Assembly: GCF_007744075.1 (NCBI RefSeq)
Contig: NZ_CP036266.1
Span: 2,589,748-2,653,747, forward strand
Length of the DNA: 64,000 nucleotides
Reading direction: 5' to 3'
Source: Gimesia chilikensis
Lineage (GTDB): Bacteria > Planctomycetota > Planctomycetia > Planctomycetales > Planctomycetaceae
Every line of letters starts with the position of its first letter. Within the stretch, counting starts at the first letter, position 1. Under the pieces are notes generated by a model. That model worked only from the letters and a program-made list of their open reading frames with translations, was not told the DNA's origin and made no database searches. Below, in pieces: positions 10,467 through 20,800 of the stretch. A program made the translations under genes and the position numbers.

Positions 10467-10518
10467 GCGATTGTCACGACGATGCATCAGCAGTTGTGGC
10501 AGTCGCATGCTTTTTTTT
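10467..10518 (+). terminator. Intrinsic terminator between convergent genes
   Basis: Stem GCGATTGTCAC (10467-10477) pairs with GTGGCAGTCGC (10496-10506), with two G-U pairs, and is followed by a run of eight T residues at 10511-10518. It lies between the rightward 9289 gene and the leftward sigma-factor gene. Confidence 0.75.
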
Positions 10519-10524
10519 CTGAAC

Positions 10525-11286
10525 TCAGTTGGAGTTCGAAGACCAGTCTGCCGGCAGTACATCGCGGATTCGATCCAATAGCTGTAACTGTGCCAGTTCA
10601 TCCTCAAGTCGCTCCGGAGTTGTGACGTTAATCGCATCTGCGACTTCCGCCACAAGCAACTCTGCAAAGCGGACACGTGCCCGTCGTAACTGCTGGCGTG
10701 CCTGATCAGCGCGGACCGGTTTGCCGATTTCCTGGCTCAGCCGCTCGGCCAGTTCTTCGGAAGAGCAATCCGGATCATCGGTTCGCAATTTCAGGATACT
10801 GTAAGCGACGCTACCTGCATGATTCTGCTGATAGTTCTCGAGTTGCGACCAGGCAAGGCTCAGGACCTGATCTCTCCAACTCTCGGTCCAGGCGGCGTCC
10901 GTCTCATTGTTCGAGTCGTCGGCATTCAGGTCCAGATCGTAATCGACAGTACGGCGGACTTTTTGTTTGGACCACAGGTTACGCACCATATTGCGAACAG
11001 CTACTTTGAGCAGATCCCGGAAGCGTCCTTTCTGTGGATCAGCGCCAGCAAAATCGCCCTGGAGCAACCGGACCATGACATCCTGCGAAATCTCATCTGC
11101 CAGGTGCTCGTCACGAGTGATTGCGCGGACGTAGCGTCGGATGGCCGGCGAGTACCGCATGACCAGATACTGTCTTGCCTCGGCACCGCCAGCGAGCGAT
11201 TCACCGTGCGCCCTCTGGATGACGCTCCAGCGTGTCGGCTGTGCATCGAAACGGGATTTAAATTCTTCAGGTTCCAGATCTGTCAT
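10525..11286 (-). CDS. ECF-type RNA polymerase sigma factor (planctomycete type)
   Basis: The 253-residue protein has region 2 near residues 37-85 (YSPAIRRYVRAITRDEHLAD then EISQDVMVRLL), a linker with RFRDLLKVAVRNMVRNLWSK typical of the end of region 2, and a region-4-like helix-turn-helix near 175-215 (SSEELAERLSQEIGKPV, then QLRRARVRFAELL). It would direct RNA polymerase to a small regulon. It lies 55 bases downstream of a membrane Ser/Thr kinase gene on the same strand. That pairing recurs in planctomycetes and suggests the kinase controls sigma activity, possibly by phosphorylation; this is inference. No separate anti-sigma factor is seen. Confidence 0.85.
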   Translation of the reverse strand: MTDLEPEEFKSRFDAQPTRWSVIQRAHGESLAGGAEARQYLVMRYSPAIRRYVRAITRDEHLADEISQDVMVRLLQGDFAGADPQKGRFRDLLKVAVRNMVRNLWSKQKVRRTVDYDLDLNADDSNNETDAAWTESWRDQVLSLAWSQLENYQQNHAGSVAYSILKLRTDDPDCSSEELAERLSQEIGKPVRADQARQQLRRARVRFAELLVAEVADAINVTTPERLEDELAQLQLLDRIRDVLPADWSSNSN

Positions 11287-11341
11287 CGCGAAATTCCGGG
11301 GGCTGATTGTTGACTATATCACGTTCGTGTTGTGGTTGAGG

Positions 11342-13924
11342 TTACCGCTGTTTCTGCTGCACGGGTTTCGGAGCGTCCAGCGTTGCTGGCGGGATTGTTG
11401 TCCGTCCTCTTTCCAGGGTGCGCAGCTTCAGTTGTTCCATTTCCGTTTCGAGTTGATGTTTCAAAGCGACCGATTTCCAGTAGGGTGACTCAGATGGGCT
11501 CTGGGTTGCTGTTTCCAGCTTCTCATAAATTTCAAGGCTTTCATTCAAAAACGCCACTGCCTGTTGCAGGGATTTGAGCCGTTCGGGAACGGTGGAATGC
11601 TGCCGATCGCCTTCGGCGAGCAACTCGGCATAGGCTCTGAGTAAACCAGCCAGGATTGCCTGTTGTTGTCGGGAACCATCATTTCGAGCCAGTTCGATGG
11701 CCTCGCGCAGATGGTCAGCAGCCGCATCGTAACGAAAACGAAGCCGTTGTACGTCAGCCAGCAGTCCGTGAGAACGCTGGAACTGTTCCCGGAATTCTTT
11801 CGGGTTGGAGAGGAACAGCTTTTCTGAAAACTGCTGGTGTACCTGAGCCGTTTGCAGGGCGGCATCCAGATCGGGGACGGCAATCTCTAAAGCCAGCCTT
11901 TGTTCCAGAAACTTCAATAGTGACAGGGTGATTACAGGACTTTCCGGTATTTCATTGGCGAGGCTTTGCTGTTGTTCGATCGCCTGTTCCAGTAGTTGAT
12001 CAGCTTTTTTCTGCTGGTTTTCGGTGTCGAGAACCTGAGCCAGGCGGGATCGGGTTTGGGCCTGCTGCCAGACAACGTGTAAGTCCTGTTGAGATGGTTC
12101 ATCGAAATACGAAATCGCATCTTCGAGATGTTCGCTGACGAGACGCATGCTGTTTGCAAAGGTTCCTGGTTGCGACGTTTCAACCACATCTGCCATCAAC
12201 AGGGAAAGTTGGGCCTGTAGTTCAGCGAGGGCAGGATCATCACCGAATTTTTTGAGTTCGCCGCATTGCGTCATCAGTTTCTGGCAACGATCGAGGCAAG
12301 CCTGACTGGAAAGCTGTGTTCGATCGAGCAGGACGGTCAACCAGCCTGCTTTCAGAGTCAGAAGCCGGGTATTACGATCGGGTTGAGGAATTCCTGCCAG
12401 CAGTTCAGAGGCCTTGTGAACTTCTTCCCGCGCGACACTGATCTCACCAAGTTGCTGATTTAATTGCGCCAGCCGAATTAATATTTCGGCTCGTGGTTTT
12501 CTGAGACTGACAGCATCGGCCCCTGCATGCTGCTCCAGGTCTTCATACAATTGCAGTGTGTTACGATAGCTTTCTACAGCCTGCTGCAGCCGCACATCGG
12601 TGGCAAAGAATGGATCGGATTGAATTTCGGCGATTCTCAGGTAGGCTTGCGCTATATACTCGGCGAGCGTCCGGTCGGCAGCCACGTCCTGTTCCAACTG
12701 TTGAAGATGCTCGAGTGTTTTCGACACCAGCTCTTCCTGCTGCGTGCTGCCACCACGCAGGCGTGCGATCTGAGGAATATGTTCATTCACCAGCCAGCGA
12801 CCGAGTTCCTGGCTTCCCTGGAACAGTCGTTCGGAGCGGTTTAAGGCAACCTCCAGCCGTTCAACGTGAAATGATACTCCGAGTACTGCCGCGACCAGAG
12901 TGAGGACCGAAACGGTTGCCAGGACGGTGTAGACTGGATGACGACGCGCCCATTTCCAGCTTTTTTCCCAGAAGGGCGTACGACGTGCCTCAACGGGACG
13001 ATGCTCGAGAAACCGCCGAATATCTTCGGCGAGATCGGCAGCAGACTGATAGCGCTTCTGCGGTTTTTTTTCGAGACATTTCAGGCAAATGGTTTCCAGG
13101 TCCACGGGGACCCGTGGCTGCAGTTTGCGCGGGCTGATTGGCTCCTCGGTCAAGACCAGCATGATGGTCTGCATCAGGTCGGGGGTCTGAAAGGGGGGGC
13201 GTCCGGTCAGAAGTTCGTAGAGGATTGCGCCAATGGCATAGACATCGGTGGCAGGTGAAAACTGCTTGACGACACCGCTGGCCTGTTCTGGCGCCATGTA
13301 GCTGGGCGTGCCGATGATTTCGCCGGTTTGTGTTTTGTGTTCGTCACCCGCGTGCAGACGTTTGGCGAGACCGAAGTCCATGACTTTGATGTGCCCGTCC
13401 TTTGCCTGCATGACGTTGGAGGGTTTCAGATCGCGGTGGAGTATTCCGGCCTGATGGCAGGCTTCGATCGCTTCGGAGATCGCGAGAATCGACTTTGCCG
13501 ACTCGGTGGGGGAAGGCAACTGGGCTCTTAATGCCTCGGACAACGTCACACCTTCGACGTACTCCATCGCCAGGTAAGGTAGCCCCTTTGACTCTCCGGC
13601 TTCATAGATGTGACAGACACCAGGATGAGTTACTGCTGCGACCGCCCTCGATTCTTCTCGAAAACGCGACAACAATGACGGAGAAGTTGTGCCCGCCGCA
13701 GCAACAACCTTGAGCGCGACAAGCCTTTCGAGGTCCAGGTGTTGTGCGAGATAGACACAACCCATACCTCCCTGACCGAGAATTGAAATCAGGCGGAAGC
13801 CCGGTATCTCAGGTAGTGGTGCGGTCGAGGCCATCCTCTGCGGGGTGGGATGCTGATTTGCGACTGTGCCCAGGAAAGTGGTTTGAGCATGTAATTCCCT
13901 CTCGTCTCGATTTTCTGAATTCAG
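11342..13924 (-). CDS. Membrane Ser/Thr protein kinase with extracytoplasmic helical repeats
   Basis: An N-terminal Hanks-type kinase domain: GQGGMG loop (about 50-55 from the chosen start), VALK lysine (72), HRDLKPSNV (163-171), DFGLAK (183-188) and MAPEQ, all catalytic residues intact. A single membrane segment (YTVLATVSVLTLVAAVLGVS) follows near residue 340, then about 500 mostly helical residues likely outside the membrane. Start choice is unclear. GGAGGAGG at 13931-13938 is spaced six bases from a CTG at 13924 and directly follows a terminator. A TTG at 13963 would lie inside that terminator's loop, and the first ATG (13834, just before the kinase domain) has no good binding site. The product is about 860 residues from CTG or 830 from ATG. 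The sigma-factor gene follows downstream. Confidence 0.85.
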   Translation of the reverse strand: MNSENRDERELHAQTTFLGTVANQHPTPQRMASTAPLPEIPGFRLISILGQGGMGCVYLAQHLDLERLVALKVVAAAGTTSPSLLSRFREESRAVAAVTHPGVCHIYEAGESKGLPYLAMEYVEGVTLSEALRAQLPSPTESAKSILAISEAIEACHQAGILHRDLKPSNVMQAKDGHIKVMDFGLAKRLHAGDEHKTQTGEIIGTPSYMAPEQASGVVKQFSPATDVYAIGAILYELLTGRPPFQTPDLMQTIMLVLTEEPISPRKLQPRVPVDLETICLKCLEKKPQKRYQSAADLAEDIRRFLEHRPVEARRTPFWEKSWKWARRHPVYTVLATVSVLTLVAAVLGVSFHVERLEVALNRSERLFQGSQELGRWLVNEHIPQIARLRGGSTQQEELVSKTLEHLQQLEQDVAADRTLAEYIAQAYLRIAEIQSDPFFATDVRLQQAVESYRNTLQLYEDLEQHAGADAVSLRKPRAEILIRLAQLNQQLGEISVAREEVHKASELLAGIPQPDRNTRLLTLKAGWLTVLLDRTQLSSQACLDRCQKLMTQCGELKKFGDDPALAELQAQLSLLMADVVETSQPGTFANSMRLVSEHLEDAISYFDEPSQQDLHVVWQQAQTRSRLAQVLDTENQQKKADQLLEQAIEQQQSLANEIPESPVITLSLLKFLEQRLALEIAVPDLDAALQTAQVHQQFSEKLFLSNPKEFREQFQRSHGLLADVQRLRFRYDAAADHLREAIELARNDGSRQQQAILAGLLRAYAELLAEGDRQHSTVPERLKSLQQAVAFLNESLEIYEKLETATQSPSESPYWKSVALKHQLETEMEQLKLRTLERGRTTIPPATLDAPKPVQQKQR

Positions 13925-13938
13925 CTTTATCCTCCTCC

Positions 13939-13988
13939 AAAAAAGGATTTCGCAAAGGTTCAATCAGACGACCAAACCTTTGCGAAAT
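13939..13988 (-). terminator. Intrinsic terminator directly ahead of the kinase ribosome-binding site
   Basis: A perfect 14-bp inverted repeat (13947-13960 with 13975-13988, ATTTCGCAAAGGTT) with a 14-nt loop is followed on the minus strand by CCTTTTTTGG. It ends transcription from the M48 gene pair upstream. The kinase Shine-Dalgarno begins right at the end of the T-run, so kinase mRNA either reads through or starts in this segment. Confidence 0.85.
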
Positions 13989-14016
13989 ATTCACCGTTGG
14001 GTTAACGGGAAGCGGA

Positions 14017-14580
14017 CTAATTCCCTGAAGCGTTCAATAAATTTTCGATCTCTTTTTTGAATCCGATTCTGTTCTGGTGCATATAGCCACAAATCATCCA
14101 GAGCTGAGCGGGGGTCAGTGTGTCTGACGGCGTGGTCATGTTCATGAATACCATATCGAACTTTTCGGGCATACTGAAATAACCCAGACCGGTTCGTTCA
14201 TTCTTCGTGGCAACCGCTTTAATGACCGCGGGAGGCAGGGAACCTTCCTCAACCCCAGCGACGACCGTGTATGCCAGGATGCCGAAGACCAGTTCGCCAT
14301 GGAAATGACCCAATTCGCGCAGTTCGAATGTGATCTTGGAAGTCTCTCCATCCATCTCCCAGAGCAGCTGGTAGAATTTCTTTCCGTTATCCAGAGTCTG
14401 CTCACGCAGAAAGACATTATCTGACATCTTCTCCAGGTTCGTTTTTAATTTTGCTAATGCCTTCTCCCGTGCTTCCTCTGCCGCCTGATCTTTTTCTTGA
14501 GCGAAGGCTGCTCCGTTGGCCATGACAACAAACATCAGGGAAAAAGCCAGCAGTGATCGAATCATTACGTGCAAGTTCAT
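14017..14580 (-). CDS. Small exported protein, partner of the M48 peptidase gene
   Basis: Start placed at the ATG at 14580, which gives a clean signal peptide (MIRSLLAFSLMFVVMANGAA, cleavage near AFA-QE) and GGAAA ahead; a longer frame reaching back to 14706 would overlap the upstream gene and has no signal. The 187-residue product is mostly soluble after cleavage, with an acidic, helical start (KDQAAEEAREKALAKLKTNL) and no motif I recognise. It follows the M48-family gene by 88 bases on the same strand and shares its terminator, so the two are probably co-transcribed and act outside the cytoplasm. Function unknown. Confidence 0.7.
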   Translation of the reverse strand: MNLHVMIRSLLAFSLMFVVMANGAAFAQEKDQAAEEAREKALAKLKTNLEKMSDNVFLREQTLDNGKKFYQLLWEMDGETSKITFELRELGHFHGELVFGILAYTVVAGVEEGSLPPAVIKAVATKNERTGLGYFSMPEKFDMVFMNMTTPSDTLTPAQLWMICGYMHQNRIGFKKEIENLLNASGN

Positions 14581-14668
14581 TTTAGTTTCCAATCTGTAAA
14601 TTCTTGAGCAGGTTGAGTGAAATTCAGCAGTAAGTTGACTGAGAATCATCGTGAAACAAAGCGCTGCT

Positions 14669-16582
14669 TCAGCGCGATTCGTTGACGGGCACGACAGCCA
14701 CGACAAGCTCCTTTACGACTCCGTTATCGTACTGTACGGCCAGACCGAGATCGCGATACAACTGGTGATACTCTTTGACGTCGAACAAATGAGCGAGTTC
14801 AACATCCCAGTCATCACCAAATTGTTTTTTGATTTCGGCACTGGGCATGCCCAGGGAGACCTTGATCGATTCTCCGCCGAGTCCCGGGCGACGTACTGTG
14901 ATGGCAGGGGCTGCTTTTCCGTCGAGGATCACAGCCAGTACTTCACGTGTTGCCAGCACGGTAATGCCCAGGTCTGTGTACTTGTAGTACTTCAGATTCG
15001 TCCCTTCGACGACGGGGATTTCGACATCAGCCGGTCCCAGATCGTCTATGAGCTGTTTAAGGCTCTGGCTGAGACCGATCACTTTTCCATCGGCGAGTTT
15101 GACAGCCGTCACCGGACGCCAGTCCTTGATTCCGGGCTTACGAAACTCGGACTTTGCTTTCGGCTTGACCCCGGCGGCTTTTGCCAGAACGACGTAATCG
15201 TCGTATGCGATCGGCCACCAGGAACTGGCAGCGGTCATGCCGTTCAAATATTCCTCGAACAGCTTGAGAGCCGTCTCTTGTTTCTCTGTTTCCGTATTGG
15301 CGGTGAGAGTTCGTGCCTGGTTGAAACGCAAAGCGGATTCCATCGCTTTAACGGCTTCTCCGTTGCCACGCACCGTTTTGGCTTTGGCCAGTAACTGTAA
15401 GGTGGAAGTCATCAGTTCCGGACTGAAACCGCGTGCCGATCCGGAGTTGATCAAAATGGAAGCATGGACCAGAGGATCGAGCGTCTTCGCCAGCTGTTCG
15501 TCCTTGAGGGCTGTAAAGACTTCATCAAACCAGCGTTCCGCCTGTCCAACATCTTTTCCACCGGGATGAATCAGGTAAGCGACTGCCAGGTTGGCTTTGA
15601 CCATCAGAAAAGGGTCTTTCAGTTGTAACCTTTCCTTGAGCCGTAAAGCTTCGCGGAAAGCACCGACCGCTTCAAACCACAATTTTTCATCTACGCCACG
15701 CACGGCGGGTTCCAGTGAATCGGGACGTCGATAGAAACCACCGACAACAAGATGACCCACGTCAAAGTTGCGCAAGTCTTTCTCGTCCAGGCCATCGCAA
15801 TACTGCATCAATAATGCATAACCAAGATTGGCCCAGGCCTCGTAGCATTCCGGGAAGTCCTCTGTGACGTTTCGGAAACAGATTTCTGCGTGTGGATAAT
15901 GTTGATTCTGCAGAAACATCACACCGGTCTGAAATGAACTGAGTGATTGCCACATGGCTTTTGTCCGCTCATCGTCAAACAGATATCCGGCACGGTCTTC
16001 CCAGGAGGGGTGATTCAGTTTTAACCCTTCAAAACGGCAGTACGGTGGACCGCTGCCACGCCAGCCATTGAGATCGCTGACAAGTCCGCGACGGGTATAA
16101 CCGGCTTTGAACGCCAGCTGCATCCCGAACAGGTCCGCTTCAAGTTCCTTCTCGCGATCTGTGGCGAGTCGGACCATCTGCAGATCGTTCCCGAACTTCT
16201 GAAAAAACTCAATCTTCTTGTGGCTGTGACGGTAGTAGAGGTGTCCCAGTTCGTGGCCGATCGTGAATGCCAGCGTTTCTTCATCAAATTTGGCAATCTT
16301 TTCGATGGTATCGACTGTCACTTCGATAAACGGGACCTCAACGCCGTCCTCGGTTCGAAACCCCGCGAAGGCATTGGCAAATCCAGGATCGATGACAGTA
16401 ACTTTGGGAGGCCAGACTTTCCAGCCTTCTGGCTGTTCCATGACGGCCAGTAATCGCTTGGTCACCCGATCCACAACTTCGCGGTGCTTATCAGTGATCT
16501 CCCCGAACGACCGTTCGGGGAGCGTGCCGATGAACATGCCGAGGAACAGCATATAGAACAGTGTCTTTCTTAGATTAATCAT
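14669..16582 (-). CDS. Exported M48-family zinc metallopeptidase with C-terminal extension
   Basis: A 637-residue protein with a signal peptide (LFYMLFLGMFIGTLPERSFG). The peptidase core has the zinc motif HELGH at residues 110-114 and the third-ligand helix ELEADLFGMQLAFKAGY around 147-163, as in M48 (HtpX/Ste24/BepA-like) enzymes. Unlike HtpX it lacks multiple membrane segments, so it resembles the periplasmic BepA/YfgC or LoiP branch, which takes part in outer-membrane protein quality control. A helical region with TPR-like spacing (CYEAWANLGYALLMQY; FREALRLKERLQ) follows from about 200. The last 150 residues hold an unassigned domain. It is the first gene of a pair with the small exported protein downstream. 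Confidence 0.85.
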   Translation of the reverse strand: MINLRKTLFYMLFLGMFIGTLPERSFGEITDKHREVVDRVTKRLLAVMEQPEGWKVWPPKVTVIDPGFANAFAGFRTEDGVEVPFIEVTVDTIEKIAKFDEETLAFTIGHELGHLYYRHSHKKIEFFQKFGNDLQMVRLATDREKELEADLFGMQLAFKAGYTRRGLVSDLNGWRGSGPPYCRFEGLKLNHPSWEDRAGYLFDDERTKAMWQSLSSFQTGVMFLQNQHYPHAEICFRNVTEDFPECYEAWANLGYALLMQYCDGLDEKDLRNFDVGHLVVGGFYRRPDSLEPAVRGVDEKLWFEAVGAFREALRLKERLQLKDPFLMVKANLAVAYLIHPGGKDVGQAERWFDEVFTALKDEQLAKTLDPLVHASILINSGSARGFSPELMTSTLQLLAKAKTVRGNGEAVKAMESALRFNQARTLTANTETEKQETALKLFEEYLNGMTAASSWWPIAYDDYVVLAKAAGVKPKAKSEFRKPGIKDWRPVTAVKLADGKVIGLSQSLKQLIDDLGPADVEIPVVEGTNLKYYKYTDLGITVLATREVLAVILDGKAAPAITVRRPGLGGESIKVSLGMPSAEIKKQFGDDWDVELAHLFDVKEYHQLYRDLGLAVQYDNGVVKELVVAVVPVNESR

Positions 16583-16615
16583 TGTCTTACCTTTTCTTGA
16601 AAGTTGCCCGTTGCG

Positions 16616-17119
16616 TTAGTCCGCAAGACGCGACTGTGAGAAGAGATTCAGATTAATCGAAGAAGTTTCTTCGCTATCGACACCGGGAGTGTTTCTCGCC
16701 GACTGGGAAGCAGGCAGACTGATCTGACCTTGATTCCCGGCTTTGGTGGTGTCGAAAGAAAAATTCAACGAACCAGATTTGGGTGTAGACGCCGCGGACA
16801 ACGATGTCCGTCCGAGTTGACCGATCGACCCGCTTTGGCTGAGAACGGCGTTGCGATTGTCTGAGAAAGTGTTTCGGCTGAGGGATCCAGCTGCCATCTG
16901 AGCAGCGGAATCTTGACGGGCAAAGGCAGGAGCTCCCTGCGTTTTAGCAAGAGTTCCGGCAGTGGAAGCCTGGGAGACTTTCAGACCTGAAACAGAATCT
17001 TTGATTCGTGAAGGGGCATCCGGGAATGTGATTTCCTGAGCAGTAACCTGGTTCAGGGAAAAGTAGACCAGGTTTCCGGCGATGCATGCAGACAGAACAG
17101 AAATTTTCATCTTTTTCAT
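16616..17119 (-). CDS. Small exported Ser-rich low-complexity protein
   Basis: A 167-residue protein beginning MKKMKISVLSACIAGNLVYF, a signal peptide ending near VTAQE. The mature part is rich in Ser, Ala, Gly, Thr and Gln, with no Cys and no recognisable domain, and is probably disordered. It lies 33 bases upstream of the M48 gene on the same strand and may be its first operon member. GGAG sits ahead of the ATG. Low-complexity exported proteins of this type are common in planctomycetes but have no assigned role. Confidence 0.6.
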   Translation of the reverse strand: MKKMKISVLSACIAGNLVYFSLNQVTAQEITFPDAPSRIKDSVSGLKVSQASTAGTLAKTQGAPAFARQDSAAQMAAGSLSRNTFSDNRNAVLSQSGSIGQLGRTSLSAASTPKSGSLNFSFDTTKAGNQGQISLPASQSARNTPGVDSEETSSINLNLFSQSRLAD

Positions 17120-17896
17120 AGTAATCTCCTGTTGGGTTGCTCATGTTCTACAGCTGTGGAACAGTATTGCGTGTTAATGAAGTTTACATTTCGCAAAACA
17201 GCAGGTGCCAGACTGGAAAATGAACTTTCGAGTCTGCACCAGTGCACTGTCCCATACAGCGGACCATTCGACTTGTGACAGGTGATTTGCAAAAAAGTTA
17301 TGAAAAAAAACAAAACACGGGGAAACAGATTCCATCTCGACTGGATTGTCTGCGTACCTGTGTCTGCTTGAGAACTTACCTCCTGATATTAGTTCTTGCG
17401 TTTATAAGAATTGTGGTTCGATGGGTGCTGGAGGCGTATCAAAACCCCAGAGAACGCAGCCACTGCATACACAGCGAGGGGCTGATACTTGCGTTCATTA
17501 TGCGATTGCTATTCTTTGTCGTCAAGATGCTATCGTCCAATTGCACAGCAGGAATTCTTTTGGCTCAGAATTCATTCCTGACTGAGTAAACTTTCCAAGG
17601 CGATCAATGAAATGATTCCGGGTTGTCGTTCCAGGATGGGGGAGCTCCCGGTAATGAGCAGCTTAACCGGAGTATTCCTGTGAGCTCTCTCAGCAGCCGT
17701 TTTCTACCAGGCATGTTCCGCAGAAAACAATGACTGGATCGTAGTGCGACATTCTGTCGGACCAGGCAACTTGACTTCTGTTCAAGCCAGGGGGATAATC
17801 GGAAATTATCAGCTCGGCTTATCACAGTTTGACGATTGCGGAGTCTTCAGAACGATGGGACACCTGCCAGAGATTCAGTCACTGGGAGTCTAGATA
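17120..17896. other. Intergenic region between divergent genes
   Basis: About 780 bases with no supported gene. Open frames on both strands here lack ribosome-binding sites, signal peptides or familiar motifs. The region must hold the promoters of the leftward M48 group and the rightward CHAT gene. No repeat shared with the rest of the window was noticed. Confidence 0.5.
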
Positions 17897-20800
17897 GTGC
17901 CTGCACCCCAAAAATATGCTTCCATGGGGGGAGGGGGGCTTGCTCTCCTGTTCTTGCTTTGTGCCTGGTTTGCTGGTTCCAGATGGGGACTGCCAACCGA
18001 ACATCTACAGGCACAACAACCGGATCAGCCGCTTGTGGCACCACGGCCTGCGATCCATTCTGAGACCAGCACAGCCAGGCAAAGGCGTCAGCTGCTGACG
18101 GAGATGGAAGCGGTCTGGCTGGAAGGGAACCTGACGGAAGCGATCGCACTGGCTGAAAAGCTCTTTAGACTCGAACAGAAAATCTTTGGTTCCGAGTCGG
18201 ACGAGACGGCGTGGCGACTTCGCGATCTTGCCAAATACTCACTGGAAAACAACCAGGTGGATGCCGCATTACGGTACGCAACGCAGTCGTCGGAAATTAT
18301 TGATCGCTTACATCAGACCGAGTCCTGGAAAACTGAGGACGCCCTTCGTTTTCAACAGACCCTGGTTGCAATCTCCGACCTGCCGCTCACAAAACGCATG
18401 AAGTTTCTGAATGCAGAACGGGACTTCTTAAATGGTTTGCTGGAGAATGACTATCGTGCTGCTTTAGAAGCGAATCTTCTGCGGGCCGGCGTGCTGCTGG
18501 AACTGCTGGGAGATCGTCATCTCAGCGTGATCGAAGCTTTATTGAGAAGCCAGGAGCTGTTGGTTGTCATGAACGACCCGAGTTCCTCAATCACACAAAT
18601 TCAGCGGCTCGATCAACTGATACCACAGGTCACGAAGACTCCGCATCCCGTTCATGCGTACTTACATAAAGTCTGGGCGGATCAGGCATTGCATGGTGGG
18701 GCTACGGATCTTGCTGACGAACACTTCCGCAAATCCGTAAAATTCTACGAGCAGTCGAAAGTGGATTTTCTGCCGGATTATGCAATCACGCTTAACAATT
18801 TCGGTCTGTTTCTGATACGAACCGGCCGGTTTGACGAAGCCCATCATGTTCTGAAGAAAGCCTGCAGTCTTTTGAGAAATCGCGTCGGGCTGATCAATTC
18901 CCAGACACAACTGCTGGAGTACAACCTGATCAGTCTCGAACAATATCTCAGTCAGCAGGCGTTGCCAGAGCATAACTGGGATACTGCAGAGCGCTATCTT
19001 GAGAACAGCCTTGCTACACTGAAACAGATTGAATCCGATACCGGAAAGAGCCAGTACCAGATACGTGACGTTGAGTGGGACCTGAAGGTTTTGCGGCTGT
19101 GTCGAACAATGAATCAAGCTTCATTACAGGACATGGACCGTTGCCTGGCTCTGAAATCACAGATTGATACGAAAACAATCCCGGGTGACGAAACTGCAGC
19201 GCTGGCACTGAGTCGTGAGTATCGTGATCTGGTTCAGAAGTTGTTCGGGGCGAATACTCCGTCAGCGGTACGTGCTGATTTTCAGGTCGCGAAACAGACG
19301 ACAGATCGCGATGCCAAACTCGCGCTCTACAGATCACTTCTCAAGCCAATGCGTGCGGTGCTGGGAGATGACCATCCGGCGTACGCAGAACTTCTCATCG
19401 AAATTGCCGACTGGAGTGAGCCTGCTTCTGAACAGACATTGGAACAGGCAGAGACCGCTACCGGGATTTACGAGAAGAATTCCTGGCACCAGACCCCGGA
19501 ATATGCTCGTGCCCTGCGAATCGTTGGTCGGATTCGAAATACACTCCGCCGAGATGACGCCATCGTGGCGCTGCTCAAAGCCGAAGGTGTCTTGAAAGAA
19601 CAGCGTCTCACCAGTGGTATCGATTATCTTATCACGTTAAACGAGCTTCTGTTCTACTACCGCAATCACGATCAGCTGATTGAAGCGATTCCTTATTGTG
19701 AAACTGCAGAAGAGTTGGCGCGGCAGCTGCTGAAAGTCGATCGAGGTCTTGTCGCCCAAACCTGTAACCAGGTTGCGACGATCTACGAAACACTGGGACG
19801 GACCGATGAGGCGCTTGAGAACTATTTGCGAGCAGTGAATTTTTTCGATGAACTTTCAGGTCCGCCAAGCCGCGCCCAACTGATCACATTGAAGAACGTC
19901 GCGGGACTTTATCGCAGGCAACAGCAATACGTGTCCGCGGAAGACTTCTTTCGGCGATTTCTGAAAATGGTCGAAACACCCGGTTTGTACGATCGGGGAT
20001 TACAGGTCGATGCTGTATTGGGCCTCACCTCCATGTACCAGGAACAGGAACGGTACCAGCAGGCACGCAACCTGCTCGGCCAATTGGATCAGTCTCTACA
20101 GCAGGATGAGAAAATCTCGACTCTCTGGTGCAATATTCGACTGGCACAAATCTCGCTCGAGCAGGCAGACGAAAAACCAGACAAAGCTGTTGCGCTATTT
20201 GAGGAATTATGGAATGTGCTCGCAACGGGTACCTTCCCACCGAAACCAGAGTCGACGTTGCAGAACGATCAGTCCCCCCAATCGACGCTGGAACGTCCGC
20301 AAATTTACAGGGGACGGGAGTGGTTGGGATTTCTCCAGCAAGTGAAGGGGATTACCGGTCAGTTTTCGGATCCGGCGCCTTACCTGCGTGTGCTGAAAGT
20401 CATACAGGATCACGCCCGGGAATGGGATCAAAATGAACCGTGGCATCTGGCCGATGCGGAGAATGAACTACGTGAGGCACGAAAATATGCGGACCTGTCT
20501 CCCGAAGCTCGTCTGAAATTGAAAGAGGCAGAGGAGTGGGAGGCAAAGGCCCTGGATCAGTCCGGCAGCGAAGCAACGGCAGATCGGCTTTCGTTGCTGG
20601 AAAAAGTGCTGGCGACTCAGACTGAGATTCTGGGGCGCAAACACCGGGCTGTCGCGACCACCTGTCTGGAGTTCGCCCAACTCCAGAGAAAATCCGGACG
20701 GATCAGCAGCGCGATGGACTCTTATCGCGAGGCAGTCCGGATTCGATCCGAACTGCTGGGCGATCGACATGCGGCGACTGCGGAAGCCCAATCGGAGGCT

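Noticed and set aside
17242-17589. 115-codon plus-strand frame before the CHAT gene
   Set aside because: Hydrophobic stretches but no ribosome site, no family and biased Cys/Leu composition; likely chance.
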